This document shows, piece after piece, positions 47,065 through 58,249 of a stretch of 64,000 nt of DNA. Source of the DNA: Heterobasidion occidentale (taxonomy: Eukaryota; Basidiomycota; Agaricomycetes; Russulales; Bondarzewiaceae); contig JBCAQO010000005.1 of NCBI GenBank assembly GCA_039111635.1, positions 1,612,001 to 1,676,000 on the forward strand, in the 5' to 3' direction. The notes under the pieces were generated by a model. That model did not search any database, was not told the DNA's origin, and saw only the letters and a program-made list of their open reading frames with translations. The position numbers were made by a program, and so were the translations under genes. Position 1 is the first letter of the stretch; the number at the start of each line of letters is the position of its first letter.

Positions 47065-47333
47065 ACAATTAGCGATCGATGGCTTACGTGAACGAAGTTC
47101 ATAGTGGTCGTCGCGCTCGAGCTCAGATAAAGTTCGCTACATTATCGAGCGCAAGGCGTTCCGGGATACACGTACGCGTAGGAGTGAGGAAGCTGGAGAC
47201 TAGCGCTGAGGAAGGGATGCTGCAAGCACGGGGTGCTGGTGAGCGGATATAAACACCTATAAACACCCATACCTCCCTCTTCAACGATCGCCGTTGTGAA
47301 CATCCATCCCTCTCTGCATCATCTTCAACACAA
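47065..47333 (+). promoter_or_regulatory. Promoter of zinc-finger gene copy A, conserved in all four copies
   Basis: The shared 5' flank contains TTAGCGATCGAT followed by GGCTTACGTG at about 47,070-47,090 and a TATA-like GATATAAACACCTATAAAC near 47,248-47,266, about 70-85 bases before the ATG. The equivalent sites are near 50,485 and 50,668 (copy B), 59,930 and 60,100 (B'), and 63,380 and 63,555 (A'). Retention in both live and decayed copies shows the copied unit included its promoter. Confidence 0.55.
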
Positions 47334-48943
47334 ATGGACGCGCTTTTTGATCAAACTCAGTACAACGCCACCTATGGCTACGAGACGCTCGCCGGTGCCG
47401 CATTGTCCACGGACAATGCAACCCACTTGTCCACATACCATGACGAAAACCTCTTTGGATTCTTCTCCTCCTCCTTGCCCTCTCAACACTCGTCTTCCCT
47501 CTCCCCGCCCTCGGAGTGTGGAGCCACTGACCCATATCCCGACTTCAGTGGCCCATCATCCCGGGCCACAACCGAAGAGGACCTTTATGCCGGCGGCCAC
47601 TACGGCGCACACCAACTCGACACGCCTGTCGCCCCCGAGATGGGCTATTGCAGCCAACCAGCCCAGACGTGGGCACCAGCACCAAGCCGGATGCCAAGAG
47701 CATACCGGCAGTCTGATGCATGGGACGTGAGTACCGCGCTTGTTCTCAGCATGCGACGACACCGCTCACCTTGACACACCTACAGGACCTCGCCCCCGTC
47801 GCCCAAGCCCCCGTCGCGATCGGCTCGCCTGTCTACACAGGCGCGTTGTGCGACGCTCTGGCGGATGCCATCGGCGACGGCATCTACGACCCGGTCACCC
47901 CAGCCCCTTCGCTGGCCGCACCCATGGTGAGCATCTAACATGAACATTCTTTTACTCACCAGCCGATCACACGCTTGTGCGAAAGCCGATCTCACTCCCA
48001 GGTGCGGCAGCCGAATACATCCCTGTGCAGACGGCACAGAAGCGTCGTGCGGAAGGCGACGAGGACGAGAGCCGCACAGTGAAGCGGCCAAGACATACGG
48101 CGGATCCGACACCCAAGGGGAAGAGGACGCCGCCAGATCCACAGACAGGCCTTGCCCCACCAGGCGAGACCATGTCTCAGACCAGTCGTAAATACAAGAC
48201 CGTCGAGCTCGAGGAGTACCCTCGAGAGCGACAAACCCTCGCAAGTGTACCACCGGCTGAAACAGGGGCTAGCACACAGCGAGGACCCAGCCGTCCGACA
48301 AAGCGCGCAAGCAAGGCCGCACCTAAACGAGAGCCAGAGGTAGCAGGTGAGGACGGGAGGAAGAGGAGGAGGAGGAAGGCGGCCACGCCGGGGGAGAAGG
48401 TCGCATGCGCATGGCCAGCGTGCTTGGAGACGGGAGAGATGTGCACGAAGGCGTATGGGAGGGCGCACGACATGTTCCGGCACCTCAAATCCGAGCACCT
48501 GCGCTTCCCGCACGAGTGCCCCAATTGCGGGACATATGTCCTTCGTGAGCTGGGCGCCCACCAGAAGCGTCCGACGTGCGTCCGGGTGTCCAAGGAGGAG
48601 GAGGAAGTGAGGGAGAGTAAGGCGCAGAGTGCGTTGGTCCACAAGGAGGTCACCGGGGTCGTGGGGGGAGGTAGGCTGCTGGATCGTGAGGTGCGGTCGC
48701 TCCTGGAGGCCATCCGGGGCCTTATAGAGGCTGGCCGGTCGCAGCCAGACGACATCGAGGACGGGATCGATCGCTGGATGAAGCAGAACAAGAGGGTATG
48801 GCAAAAGGTAACAAACATCGCATGCGCCCACGCGCCGCCTTCTTGAAAATTTCATCGCCGCTTCTTTGCCATAGATCGCTATCGATCCTGATCTCTGCCT
48901 CTTTGCTCCTGCTCGTGGCTCTCTGCGACATTTTGTTATTTGA
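47334..48943 (+). CDS. Uncharacterised two-zinc-finger protein, copy A
   Basis: No family recognised. Exons by eye: 47,334-47,726, 47,786-47,926, 47,963-48,001, 48,040-48,807 and 48,875-48,943, about 469 residues. The N-terminus (MDALFDQTQYNATYGYET) is acidic and Ser/Pro/Tyr-rich, like a transactivation region. The middle is Lys/Arg/Pro-rich with likely nuclear signals (KRPRHT, GRKRRRRKA). Near residue 310 come two finger-like modules: CAWPAC...HDMFRHLKSEH (C2H2-like, with a long loop) and CPNCGTYVLRELGAHQKRPTC (C2HC). A helix follows (LLEAIRGLIEAGRSQPDDIE). The model needs a 38-nt intron (48,002-48,039); copy A' needs the same one. A DNA-binding regulator is inferred from composition and fingers only. 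It has a near-twin in inverted orientation at 61,745-63,299. Confidence 0.72.
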
Positions 48944-50040
48944 TTATGTTCAATGTTGTGTCTATGTACATACTCGTTGTCACGTACCGCGGAGTTTCCG
49001 TTCCATACATTTGCTTAGCCCCTTCCGACGAGCGACGCACGACGGCGATGCCTGCAGCTGCACTGGTGCGACATGCGACAAGAGGGTGGTGATTCGCCCC
49101 TCACCAGGCGTCTTTGTTTAAGGATAACAGGAAGAGACATCTTCACGCCGTTAGAGGAAGAGGATGGACGACGAGATCCACAGCACGTGCTACTATCGCG
49201 CCGCCGCCACCGCCTACCGCCAAAGTGCCATCTCGAGTCGATGGCTGCGATGGCTGCACGATTATCTTGAGGATCCCTTACATTTTGACCAGCTGACTAC
49301 AATCCATGCTCGGTTGTACAAGTTCCTTGCCATCCCAGCACTCGTCTCGTAAACACGCATCCGGCACTCGTCCCACTGCATACGTTCGCTTCGATACCTT
49401 ACACAGCTTGTTATAGCTCGAAATACAAATCTCGGAATCGTAGGGCACGTCGACGCACGTATGTTACACATGCATCGACACGGCTGCGCGAGAGGCATTT
49501 CTACCAGCCGCCGATTACAGCGCGACCATCCTCGTCCGCGCCGACAGCGAGTCGCGAGCGCCTCGAGCAGCTGTGGCACCACACACACATCAGTGCCCTT
49601 CAGTGCCATTCAACGTCAGCGATCTCAACAAGGATACATGCTTGTCAGATGGCCGCCGCCGGCATCATGTATTGTCCCCGACCAGGCAAGCAGCTGACCA
49701 GAGGCGCTGGCGGTGATGATTCCTGCGCCGCGCTAGAGCGCGCTAGCCCCTTTCAAGTCCGTGGTCCGGGCGGTCGATCAGCAGATGTGGGTGCTGGATC
49801 GCAGACCGCGCCCGCATACGTCCGCATAGGCAATATTTGCTTAGACTTCGCCAGGGCACTCAGCGCTCTGTACAAAATAGTCCCCGTCGGGGATAAGCCT
49901 TGAGTCGACCACCACAAGTCTGTTCGCGATAAAGGAAGAAGCAGGAGCGCTGTGTGCACACATCGGCGACGACGCTCCTACGCTGCAGGACCCTATATGC
50001 ACGGGTCCCTGTGGCGCTCTCTCGATGTGTCAGTCGGCGA
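48944..50040 (+). repeat. 3' flank of unit A, about 1.1 kb, repeated in the right arm
   Basis: Contains the word ACCGCGGAGTTTCCGTTCC (also at B, B' and A'), the block around 49,100-49,320, and the block 49,640-49,910 with the perfect small palindrome CCCCGTCGGGG near 49,885. All recur in reverse at 60,760-61,690. Short open frames here are not clearly proteins: their conservation is at DNA level and includes frame-breaking changes. The unit's 5' flank restarts at about 50,050. Confidence 0.65.
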
Positions 50041-50739
50041 GCATCACATCTCAGAACGGCATTTTTAACTTTTGGCAGTTGGATTGGATTTCAGTCCTGA
50101 CCGGCACCGCATCGCAGTACAAATTGACGCGAGGAGGGGCGTCCCATTGACAAGCTGAGAAAACGTGAAACGGGTCCAACACGCGACAAGCACTGCTTGC
50201 GGAGCACGCGATAGGTGCGGTGTGGGCGGTATCACCAGGAAAGCGAGAGCCGCAAATCAATAGACGCGACGCGAATCAGCCTAAGATCATGAGTATCAAC
50301 CAACGCGACGAGTAGAGAATCAGAGGCCTTACAAAAGAATGGCTGCTTCGGGAATGACGAGACCCTGCGTGTAATCGTTCTTGACGAACAGGGCTCGCGT
50401 AGATAGCACGAGGTTCATCAAAGATAGTCCACGAGCGTCAACGGCACCTCCAATAATACGGGAGCAACCTGATATACGGGGACCAATTAGCGATCGATAG
50501 CCTACGTGTGAATGAGGTTCAAGGAGGTCGCAGGTCAAGCTGAGATAAAAATTGCTGCATCAGCGAGCGCAAGGCGGTCCGGGATACGCGTACGCGAAGG
50601 AGTGAGGAGGAAGCTGGAGACGAGCGCCGAGTAAGGGATGCTGCAAACACGGGGTTCTAGTGAGCAGATATAAGCACCTATAGGCACCTACACTCAACAA
50701 TCGCCTTGATTGGTCACCTCTCACTCTCCGCATCACCTC

Positions 50740-51543
50740 CAACAACAATAGACACGCTCTACCGCAAAATTCAATACGGCGCCACCTATGGCTGTGAAAG
50801 ATTCTTCGGTGGCGCATTCTCCGGTACGCTCGACTCGATACCCAGGATCTATATGTGTGGCCCACTCACCAGCTGACCACAGACCTGTGCGAAAGCAGAT
50901 CTCCCTCCCAGGTGCCGCGCGGACAGCACAGAAGCGTCGTGCGAGAGGCGACGAGGACGAGGGCCGGGCTGTGCAGCGGCCTAGCCGCGCGGTGACCCTA
51001 AGACCACCAGATCCACAGACAGGCCCTGCCTCACGAGGCGAGACCTTGTCACGAACCAGCAATATGTACCAGACGACCGTTCTCGAGGGGCATCCTCGAG
51101 ACCGACCAGGCCTCGAAAGCATACGCCGGCTGAAACAAGGCCTAGCATGCGACGAGGACCTGTCCGCCCAGCGGAGCGCGCGAGCAAGGCCGCGCCTGGG
51201 CGATAGCCGGAGGTCGCAGGTGAGAAGACGAGGAAGAGGAAGGCAGCGACGCCGGCGGGGCGGGCCACCGGGTCGTGGAACCTGTTGGATGGCGAGCTGC
51301 GGTCGCTCCTGGAGGCAATACGGGTCCTTGTGGAGGCTAGTCGGTCGCAGCCAGACGACGTCGAGGACGGGGTCGATCCTTGGAAGAGGCAGAACGAGAG
51401 GGTACGGTAAAAGGTCACAGACATCGCACACACCGACGCGCCGTCACCCTCCTGAAAACGTTCATCGCCGCCTCTTATGCCATAGATCGCTATCGATCCG
51501 AACCTCTTCCTCTTTCCACCTATTCGCAGCTCTCTACAATCCT
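50740..51543 (+). pseudogene. Decayed zinc-finger-family gene, copy B
   Basis: Clearly related to copy A, but the start codon is ATA instead of ATG (about 50,749; compare ATGGACACG in B'). Most of exon 1 and all of exon 2 are missing. The 38-nt intron region is shortened to 20 nt. The zinc-finger segment is deleted: sequence passes from ACGCCGGCGGGGCGGG directly to ACCGGGTCGTGG near 51,250, about 255 bases shorter than A. The downstream helix region survives (CTGCGGTCGCTCCTGGAGGC). Frames are broken. Unable to make the parent protein. Confidence 0.7.
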
Positions 51544-53261
51544 GGTCAGTGTTGTGTTTATGTGCACACTCGCCGTCACGCACCGCGGAGTTTCCGTTCC
51601 ACACGATGCGTTGGCCCCGTCAAGCACAATGCCGATACCTCCAGCTGCACAGATACGAAAAATAACATGGCGCCTTGATCTATGGAAATGAGGAAGGGAT
51701 CGGGATCGGGGAAGAGAACATAGGGCCAGTCGAGGAGCCTGTGAGTCAGGATCCTTAGCACGTGATGTCATTGCGGCCGGCAAACCCAGCCACTGCTCGC
51801 CGCCGCCAAGTTGCCGCTTTCATGGCTTCACAGCCATTTTTGCTGCGTGTCAAAAAATCAGAGACTCGATTCAGTATGCGGTGTAGTGTAGTAGGCATCC
51901 ACATCGGATCGAGACGACAGGCCGCCGACCAAACGAGAGCAAAATACGAAACTTGGCGAGGTCGTCATGTAAGCTTGAAGCTCGAAGAGATATCGTTTAT
52001 TCAGGAGACTGATGTCCTGAGATTCATCACGGCGAGCGAAAGTCTATGGTAATGATGAGATGCTCCAGACAGCCCCGTCCTCACACGAGGATCCGAAGCG
52101 AGTGAGGTAAAAAGACGCACGAGCCTGCCGCCACAAGTCACCAGATCAGATGCGCAACCCAACCAAGATGTCCTTGTCCGCATGTAGAAGCCAGCCACCC
52201 TTACTGTAAAGAGACGAGGGCAGACGGCAAGACGGAGGATCTGAGTGCTCCCTGCCATTCAGGCTTATCCTGGAGGCTACGTGACGGGTACGAGCCTCCG
52301 CCACGCCGTCGATCAACCGAAAGTCGTGTACCCATGTCTATACCCGATCAAACATTCCCTGCCATCCCTGCCATCCCAGCACGCATGAACGGCAGCCGAG
52401 GGCACCGCCGGCGGCGTTCGCCCCACTGGATCAGACCAAAAGAGGCTCGATATAGCTCGGTACAAGTCCCTATCTCAGAATCGATTGCAGAAAGCGTCGA
52501 CGTACGCCAATCGCACCGAGTCGTCCGACAAGCCCGCGTCGACATCGAGTCGCGCGCGCGCATCTGGGGTGTCGGTGTTGCCGTCAGCGCCATCGAGCGC
52601 CGTCGACCCCGGCAGCGCTCCTCGCCAAACACACACTCGCCAAGTCGCCGCCGCCGCGGCCCGCATCGGCGGCGACGACGCCCCTGCGCGGCAAGTCCAC
52701 AGACGCGACGCACGGGCCTCGACGCGTCGCTCGCCGTCGGCAGGACTCCCTTCCCAGAAACGTCTGTTATGGTTTAGGTTTGGAATCTCGACACCGCGGA
52801 TGGAGGTCGAAGCGGGGCCGGCGCCGAGCGCCCAAACGTGGCCCACACGCGATGGAGCTTTGCTTCTGGATGCGGAAGCGACGCGCACGCGCAATAGAGT
52901 TCCTCGACGCGCGCGCGGGGCTAGGCGAGGCGCGCGAGGCCTGAGAGGCCGTCGTGTCGCAAAGCGGTGTAATTGCAGCGCGCGTGAGAACCGCGAGGGC
53001 GTGGAGCCTGCGGCGGGAGAGGGGTGCGAGCGGGCGCTCGCCGCGCGCTCAGGCGCGTCGCGGGACCGAGGGTGGGGAATGCGACGGACGGCGGCTCGGT
53101 AAGTACAGCGTGCGTCCCCCGTTCTCGGGCGACGGCGACCGACGCGGAGCGCCCGCGCGCTCGGGAGAATGCAGCTTAATGGGCGCTCGCGGGGCGGAGA
53201 CGCGTGCGTGCGACGGGGCTCGGAAGTTGGAAGCAGGACGTAGGAGGAAGCAGGACGCTCG

Positions 53262-53292
53262 GGCTCGGACTCGGACTCGGACTCGGACTCGC
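53262..53292. repeat. Hexanucleotide microsatellite (CTCGGA)n
   Basis: About five tandem copies of CTCGGA (GCTCGGACTCGGACTCGG and on). The minus strand would read as alternating Ser-Glu. Confidence 0.8.
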
Positions 53293-54035
53293 GGCGGGCG
53301 GGCGGAGAGGCGTCAGCGAGCTCGGGCCGGACGGCGGAGACAGCCAGCACGGGCAGAACGGGCGAGCACGGCCAGCCTGACGACTGCATAATGTATACGC
53401 ACTACTTATTGTGCGTGGGCCCGGGCGTGGCGATCGCGATTGCCCACGATTGGAGTTGATACGGGGCGAGCGAAGGCGATGTACAGATTCGGCGAGATAA
53501 GTGGCCGGAGATGCTGGCCAGGGGAGCGCCGCAGAAGAAGGGGCAGCAGCAAGCAAGAAGGCAGCAAGAAGGCTCGGCGGAACGGGAAGGGCTGCGCGTT
53601 TAATGGCGCGATAATGAAAGGCGCGTGCTTCGATTCGATGCGATGCGGAACAAGGGCGTCGCAGATTGGGTTTTTGGGACGGGATCAATAGGATGGTGAG
53701 ATGATGGTAGGGGGTGAAGGGATCGGATCACGGGCAGGGGACGGAGGGGAGCCGTGGGGGCAGGTCGGGTGGACGCGCCGCGAGGCCAGAGCGGACATAG
53801 AGTACGTATGTGCCGGCAGAGGTGGGGGGAGGGGTGGATGAACAAGGCAGTCCATGGGTTTAAGGGGCGGGCATAGAGGAGGCAGGAGGGCAGTGGAGAG
53901 ATCACCGGGGCCGGCGGAGGCAGGGGAGGACGGACCGCGGGGCGAGTGGTGAATTCCTGCGGAAGGAGGGAGGTGCGCAGCTGGATGATTAGATTGCGGG
54001 AACATATGATGGCGATGGGGTGGTGTTGATGCTGG

Positions 54036-54052
54036 TGATGATGATGATGATG
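54036..54052. repeat. (GAT)n microsatellite
   Basis: Short run GATGATGATGATGATG in the upstream region of the spacer gene. Confidence 0.8.
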
Positions 54053-54475
54053 GGACAGGAGCGGGCGTCAGTTTAGGGTGAGTGAGATGAGGATGTGGAA
54101 GTTGCAGAGAGGAGGCGGTGGAGTACAGCAGCAGACGAAGATTGAGGGAGCGTAGAAGACGTGTGGACTGACACGGGACAAGTGTAGCGGCTAGAAGGAG
54201 GTTGGGAGCGAGTGGCAGCCAGGGAAGCGCAGAGCTCGGGGAGGGAGGACGAACTGGGGACAAAACGTGGGAGTGTGGGAAAGAGTGGGAAGTTCGAGGA
54301 CGAAGGAGATGGACGAATGCGGAGAGGCACCTCTCCAATGAGGAAGGGGCCATAGACGGTCACCGCGCCTGAGCGCTGAGCAGCTGGGGCGCGGCCGGCA
54401 GCGGGCGGGCGTTCCGAACGATTCGGAGGGCGACAGACGAGTGCGGGGATGGGAACGGGGAGGGGGTTGAAACGT

Positions 54476-54493
54476 AGAGAGAGAGAGAGAGAG
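54476..54493. repeat. (GA)n microsatellite
   Basis: Nine GA dinucleotides in the upstream region of the spacer gene. GA-rich tracts are common in fungal promoters. Confidence 0.8.
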
Positions 54494-54755
54494 CAGGGAG
54501 GACGGAGAGAGGGGTGGACGTGATGGAGAGAGCTGTGCATGTCGTACGGACTGTGTGCTGTGTGCTGGCGCTGCACCTGTCGGAGAGAGAGCTAGCGTGT
54601 AGTACGAGAGAAAGAAAAAGGGCCGTCCGGTGCTGGTGGAAGGACGTCGGACGGCTGATGGATCTGAACGGACGAGTGGATAAGATGACGCGAGCGCGCG
54701 TATAATTCAGCCCGTCCCTCGCTGGCCCTCCCTCCTCTCTGCCCTCCCCACCACC

Positions 54756-56692
54756 ATGTCCGTGCGGCACGGCACAGCCGCCCCGTCCCATCCTCAGTCT
54801 CTGCCGTCCTTCGCTCAGGCATTCAGCAACTCTTCCCTCGACAGGCTCTCCGCCCACAACAACGCCCTCCCCCCGATCCAGTCCCCCTCGCCCTTCGACC
54901 CCTCTGCGGATCCCCCGCCCTCCATAGACGCCCTTCCGCAATCCTCCCCAGACTCTGACCCTCGGCCCCCGCGCCGCAATGGCAGAAAACGCTCCCACCC
55001 AGACCCCACCCCCGCCTCCCGCGACGAGCAGTCCTCCGATCCTACGTGCGTCTTTCTCTCAATCCTCTCACTCGCACCGTTCACAGAGCACCCGTGCAGA
55101 CGCCAGTCTCCCCGCCTCGTCCGCGTCAAGGAGGAGCAGGACGAGCTCATCGACGAGCCTTCCCCTCCCCCCAGGCCCCCCAGATCCCACTCCAATCTCC
55201 CTCTCGACTCTTCTGCCCCAGCAGCCCCTCCCTCCTCCAAGAAACGTCGCGTCACCATCAGCGGCGCAGCTCACCCTCCCGACTCCACACAACCCCATCC
55301 CCCCGACTCCACCCAGCCGTCCTCCATGTCCTCCATGGTCATCGGCCTCCCCATCATGCGCGACGACCCCGCCGCCCTCGAGCAAGTCCGCTCCATGCTC
55401 ACCATCAAACAGAACCAAAAAGCCCTCATCGAACAACGGCGAGGAAGCCTCGGCGGCCTCTCCACCGCTCCGCTCCACCCGTCCGTCAGTGTCATCCACC
55501 CCACAAACGCCTCAAAGCCGCCGTTGGGGCCCGCGACCCGCGCCGCACCCATCTCCCGCAGTCCAAACCTTGGCGCGCCGAGGATGCGCAGTTCAATCGT
55601 AGCCAACGACCCCTCGTCCTCCGCGCGACAGCCAAGCCCAACCGGGTCCGTCGCCCCGAATCAACAACCACCCGTCCCTCCACATACCGCCCCCGCCGCA
55701 CACCTCCCCCACGCCCCAGAAAATCCCTCCTCCTCACATCCCCCACATCCTCCTGCCGCCGCGATCCCCAACGTCCTCCCTCCGCCCCCGATCAGCTTCA
55801 GCTTCGCCCGCCGACGCGGCGGCGCAGCGGGGAAGAAGAAGCCCGCCGACATCGTCATCAGCCCGCGAGACGTCCAGTCCGACGCCCGGCTCCAGCCCGT
55901 CATCCAGAGCGCGCCCCCGGTCCCACAAGGAGGCGGCGGCGGCGGCCTCGCCGCCATGAGCGGACGCTTCCCGATGGCCCTCCCGAGCCTCCCGCCGGTG
56001 CTCGGCGCCGGCCAAAGCATGCGGCGCGTGGCGCCTGGAAACGTCCCGCCCACGCCCACGCGGCTGTCCATGCGCGGGTCCATCGCGGCTGCCCCCGCGG
56101 CAGCGTCCTCCCTCCTAGGGCCCTCCACGAGCGCGCCAGGCACGGGCCCCTCGCCCCCGGCCTCCGTGCCCATCGCCACCACGCTGGTGCCCCCGACGCC
56201 CGCCGCGCTGCACCACCCGGGGTACGCCGCGGACAAGGCGTCCTTCCTCGCGCCGTTCGAGGTCTTCTACGACGCGCTGCGCGACGCGAAGGAGCTCAAG
56301 GCGTACCTCGCCGAGCAGCTGCACAAGGCCAGCGCGCTCGCGCAGTCGATGCAGGCGCAGCAGGAGCGCCTCGACCACGCCGTCGAGGCCGCCGTCGAGC
56401 GCCGCATGGGCGCCGCCGTGGAGGAGGTGGCCGCGCTGCGCAGGCGCGTCGAGGAGCTCGAGGACACGCTGCACGCCGCGGGCCTCGCGCGGCGCAGGAG
56501 CCTCGCGCCGGGCGACGTCCCCGCGCCCGCGCAGGTGGGCCGGGGGCGCACGGTGTCGTTCCGCGGCGGCGCGCAGCACGCGCAGCCGCCGCCGACCCCG
56601 CAGAGCGCGTTCCTCGGCGCGGCGCCCGAGTCGTACACTTTCCCGCCCGTCGACCCCGCGCCGCGCGCCGAGGCGAGCGGCGCGTCGCCCAA

Positions 56693-56726
<34 letters not shown>

Positions 56727-57223
56727 CGCGACGCCGACGGGCGGAACGGAGCCGCCGGCGCGCGGATGAACGGCGGGTCGCCCGCGCCCTTGCCGTTCGA
56801 CCTCGGCCGCCGGCTTTCGATCTCCTCGGTGCGCATGGACCCCCACCGCCGCCGCCGCCGCCGCCGTCGTCGTCGTCATCGCAGCAGCCCCAGTCCCAGT
56901 CCCAGCCGCAGTCCCAGACCCAGTCCTCGCACGCCTCAGATCCGGCGGGCGCGAGCGGCGCCAAGGGGAACGCGAAGGGCGGCAAGGGCGCGGCGGCGGC
57001 GGCGACGCAGCGGGCCGTGCGGTTTCCGGAGCGCCCGCCGTCGTTGTCGCGTCGGCCGTCGTCGCAGCATCACCAGCAGCAGCAGCAGCAGCAGGGGGAG
57101 GGCGAGGAGCAGGGGCAGAGGGCGGAGAGGAAGTCGCCGGCGGCGGGGCGGAGGCCGAGCTCGGTGGTCGGCGCGTCGCCGAAGAGTCGACCCGAGTCGC
57201 CGATGGACGAATCCGGGGCGTGA
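54756..57223 (+). CDS. Low-complexity, coiled-coil protein of unknown function, one apparent frameshift
   Basis: No family recognised. The start at 54,756 gives MSVRHGTAAPSHPQSLPSFA. The first 500 residues are Pro/Ser/Ala-rich with acidic-basic patches (RLVRVKEEQDELIDEPSPPP) and a nuclear-signal-like PSSKKRRVTISG. A coiled coil lies at about 56,260-56,480 (KELKAYLAEQLHKASALAQS then VAALRRRVEELEDTLHAAG). A DR dipeptide repeat (about 56,692-56,725) and Pro, Ser and Gln runs follow. At the C run 56,840-56,844 the frame changes: one more C turns an Arg run into a Pro run and leads to SRPESPMDESGA with a stop at 57,223. Without it the frame runs on to about 57,623 through implausible Arg-rich sequence. 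A possible intron at 55,046-55,086 would break the frame, so I keep it coding. GC is higher than in neighbours. A nuclear role is only suggested. Confidence 0.62.
56692..56725. repeat. (GACAGG)n coding microsatellite
   Basis: Five to six tandem GACAGG units encoding Asp-Arg repeats inside the spacer gene. Confidence 0.85.
57071..57094. repeat. (CAG)n coding repeat
   Basis: Seven consecutive CAG codons after CAC, encoding polyglutamine near the C-terminus of the spacer gene. Confidence 0.85.
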
Positions 57224-58249
57224 GCTTGGGCGGGCGACCGCCGCACTCGCACTCGAAAGGGTACACGCACTTTGTGAAGACGGCTGTTTTTGTTTCGAGA
57301 GGACTATTCGGCACGTGAATTTCGCCCGATTTCTTTTCGCATCTGCCCTGTTTTTTCGTCTTTTTTATTATCACGATATCTGCGGGCTTCCTTCTGCTTC
57401 CCTTCCTCATGTCTGTCTGTCTGTCTTTTATATGGGTGGTCGTGACTCGTCAGGCGCCCGCCCGTTACTGACCGTGGTTGATCATGCGCGAGGGGGTTCT
57501 GTTTGCTGTTTTCCTTTTTTTCAATCTCATTCTTCTTCTGTCTGTTCTCATTCTTCTTCTGTTTTTCTTTTCGGCTGTCCGTCTGACTTTTCGAGCATCT
57601 TCGTCGCATCCATCCCCTTGTAACGAATACACAGTGTAGTAGGTACCAATCGTGCGCGTTTTCACTGCCAGCGTCCTGCCCTTTGTAGGCCCTGGTTTGC
57701 TCTGGTTTGCTTCGCTCTGCTCTGTTCTGAATCGCGGTCGCGCCGAAAACGGTAAGCGGGTCGTTGCTGACGGGCAAGTACAGGTCAGCCACGGAGACCG
57801 CATCGTTTGGACGGAACGAGGTCGGTACGACTAGGGTGCGTCCCACATGTCATGGCTACTGTATCATGCCGCCCGCGTTCCTCTTGCTGATGGGTCGGCG
57901 GCCTACTTGGCGTTTCGACAGAAGGGTGGAGGGAACGTGTGCTTGCTCGAGCGCGTGGCGGGAATTTGTTTGCGGCGCGATGGGCGCTTTTTATTCTGAG
58001 CTCGGGCGGGCGTGGGTCCTAGCTGGACATCGAACGACTGTCGACGCTGGAAGCTGGTCGGGGTCGCGACCTTGACGGACGGGCTCGACAGCTCGATCAC
58101 TGGCTGAGTGCGTCTTTCTCCCTCCCACGGCACCGACGACGACGCCCTCGCATTCGCCAGCTGACTGTAGCTGAGCCGCGTTCGCGCGTTCGCGTTCTTT
58201 GGTAGCACGGCCGCGCGTCTGTCTGTGCGTCTTTCCGTGCTTTCTTTTG
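57224..58249. other. Spacer, right part: 3' flank of the spacer gene
   Basis: T-rich 3' flank with CTGTCTGTCTGTC near 57,413-57,425 and repeated TTCTTCTTCTGT near 57,530-57,560, likely untranslated region. Nothing else recognised up to the start of the right arm. Confidence 0.45.

Larger units (their letters stand above)
46600..51690 (+). repeat. Left arm of a large inverted repeat (units A and B)
   Basis: Two head-to-tail copies of one unit: A (about 46,600-50,040) and B (about 50,050-51,690). Each begins with a 5' flank of about 650 bases holding the words GCGTCCC, ACAAGCACTGCTTGCG-like, TTAGCGATCGAT and GATATAAxCACCTATA, followed by a gene and its 3' flank. The same elements recur in reverse order on the other strand at 58,250-64,000. 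Paired landmarks have nearly constant coordinate sums (50,051 with 60,552; 50,538 with 60,065; 48,931 with 61,757; 47,334 with 63,299), about 110,600-110,690. This shows colinear inverted arms around a centre near 55,300. Confidence 0.85.
51691..54755. other. Spacer between the inverted arms, left part; no supported gene
   Basis: Single-copy sequence. The stretch 51,700-52,400 is of ordinary composition with no gene. The stretch 52,400-53,400 is very GC- and CpG-rich, with overlapping open frames on both strands that are probably compositional. The stretch 53,700-54,755 is G/A-rich on the + strand, likely the promoter and leader of the gene at 54,756. Confidence 0.45.

Noticed and set aside
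50329..50538. Conserved 69-codon open frames in the 5' flanks (also 60,065-60,274)
   Set aside because: They lie in DNA copied as part of the promoter flank and are near-identical as DNA. The A and A' versions break the frame, so they are not supported as genes.
52475..53389. Minus-strand 304-codon open frame with a hydrophobic-looking start and Ser-Glu repeat
   Set aside because: The region is extremely GC-rich with open frames on both strands, Arg/Ala-rich translation and no domain, so it is probably compositional.
55046..57410. Long alternative frames (plus strand 725 codons; minus strand 431 codons) over the spacer gene
   Set aside because: Runs of Arg/Ala/Pro from GC-rich sequence. Only the last part of the plus frame is used, as the real C-terminus after the one-base shift at 56,840-56,844.
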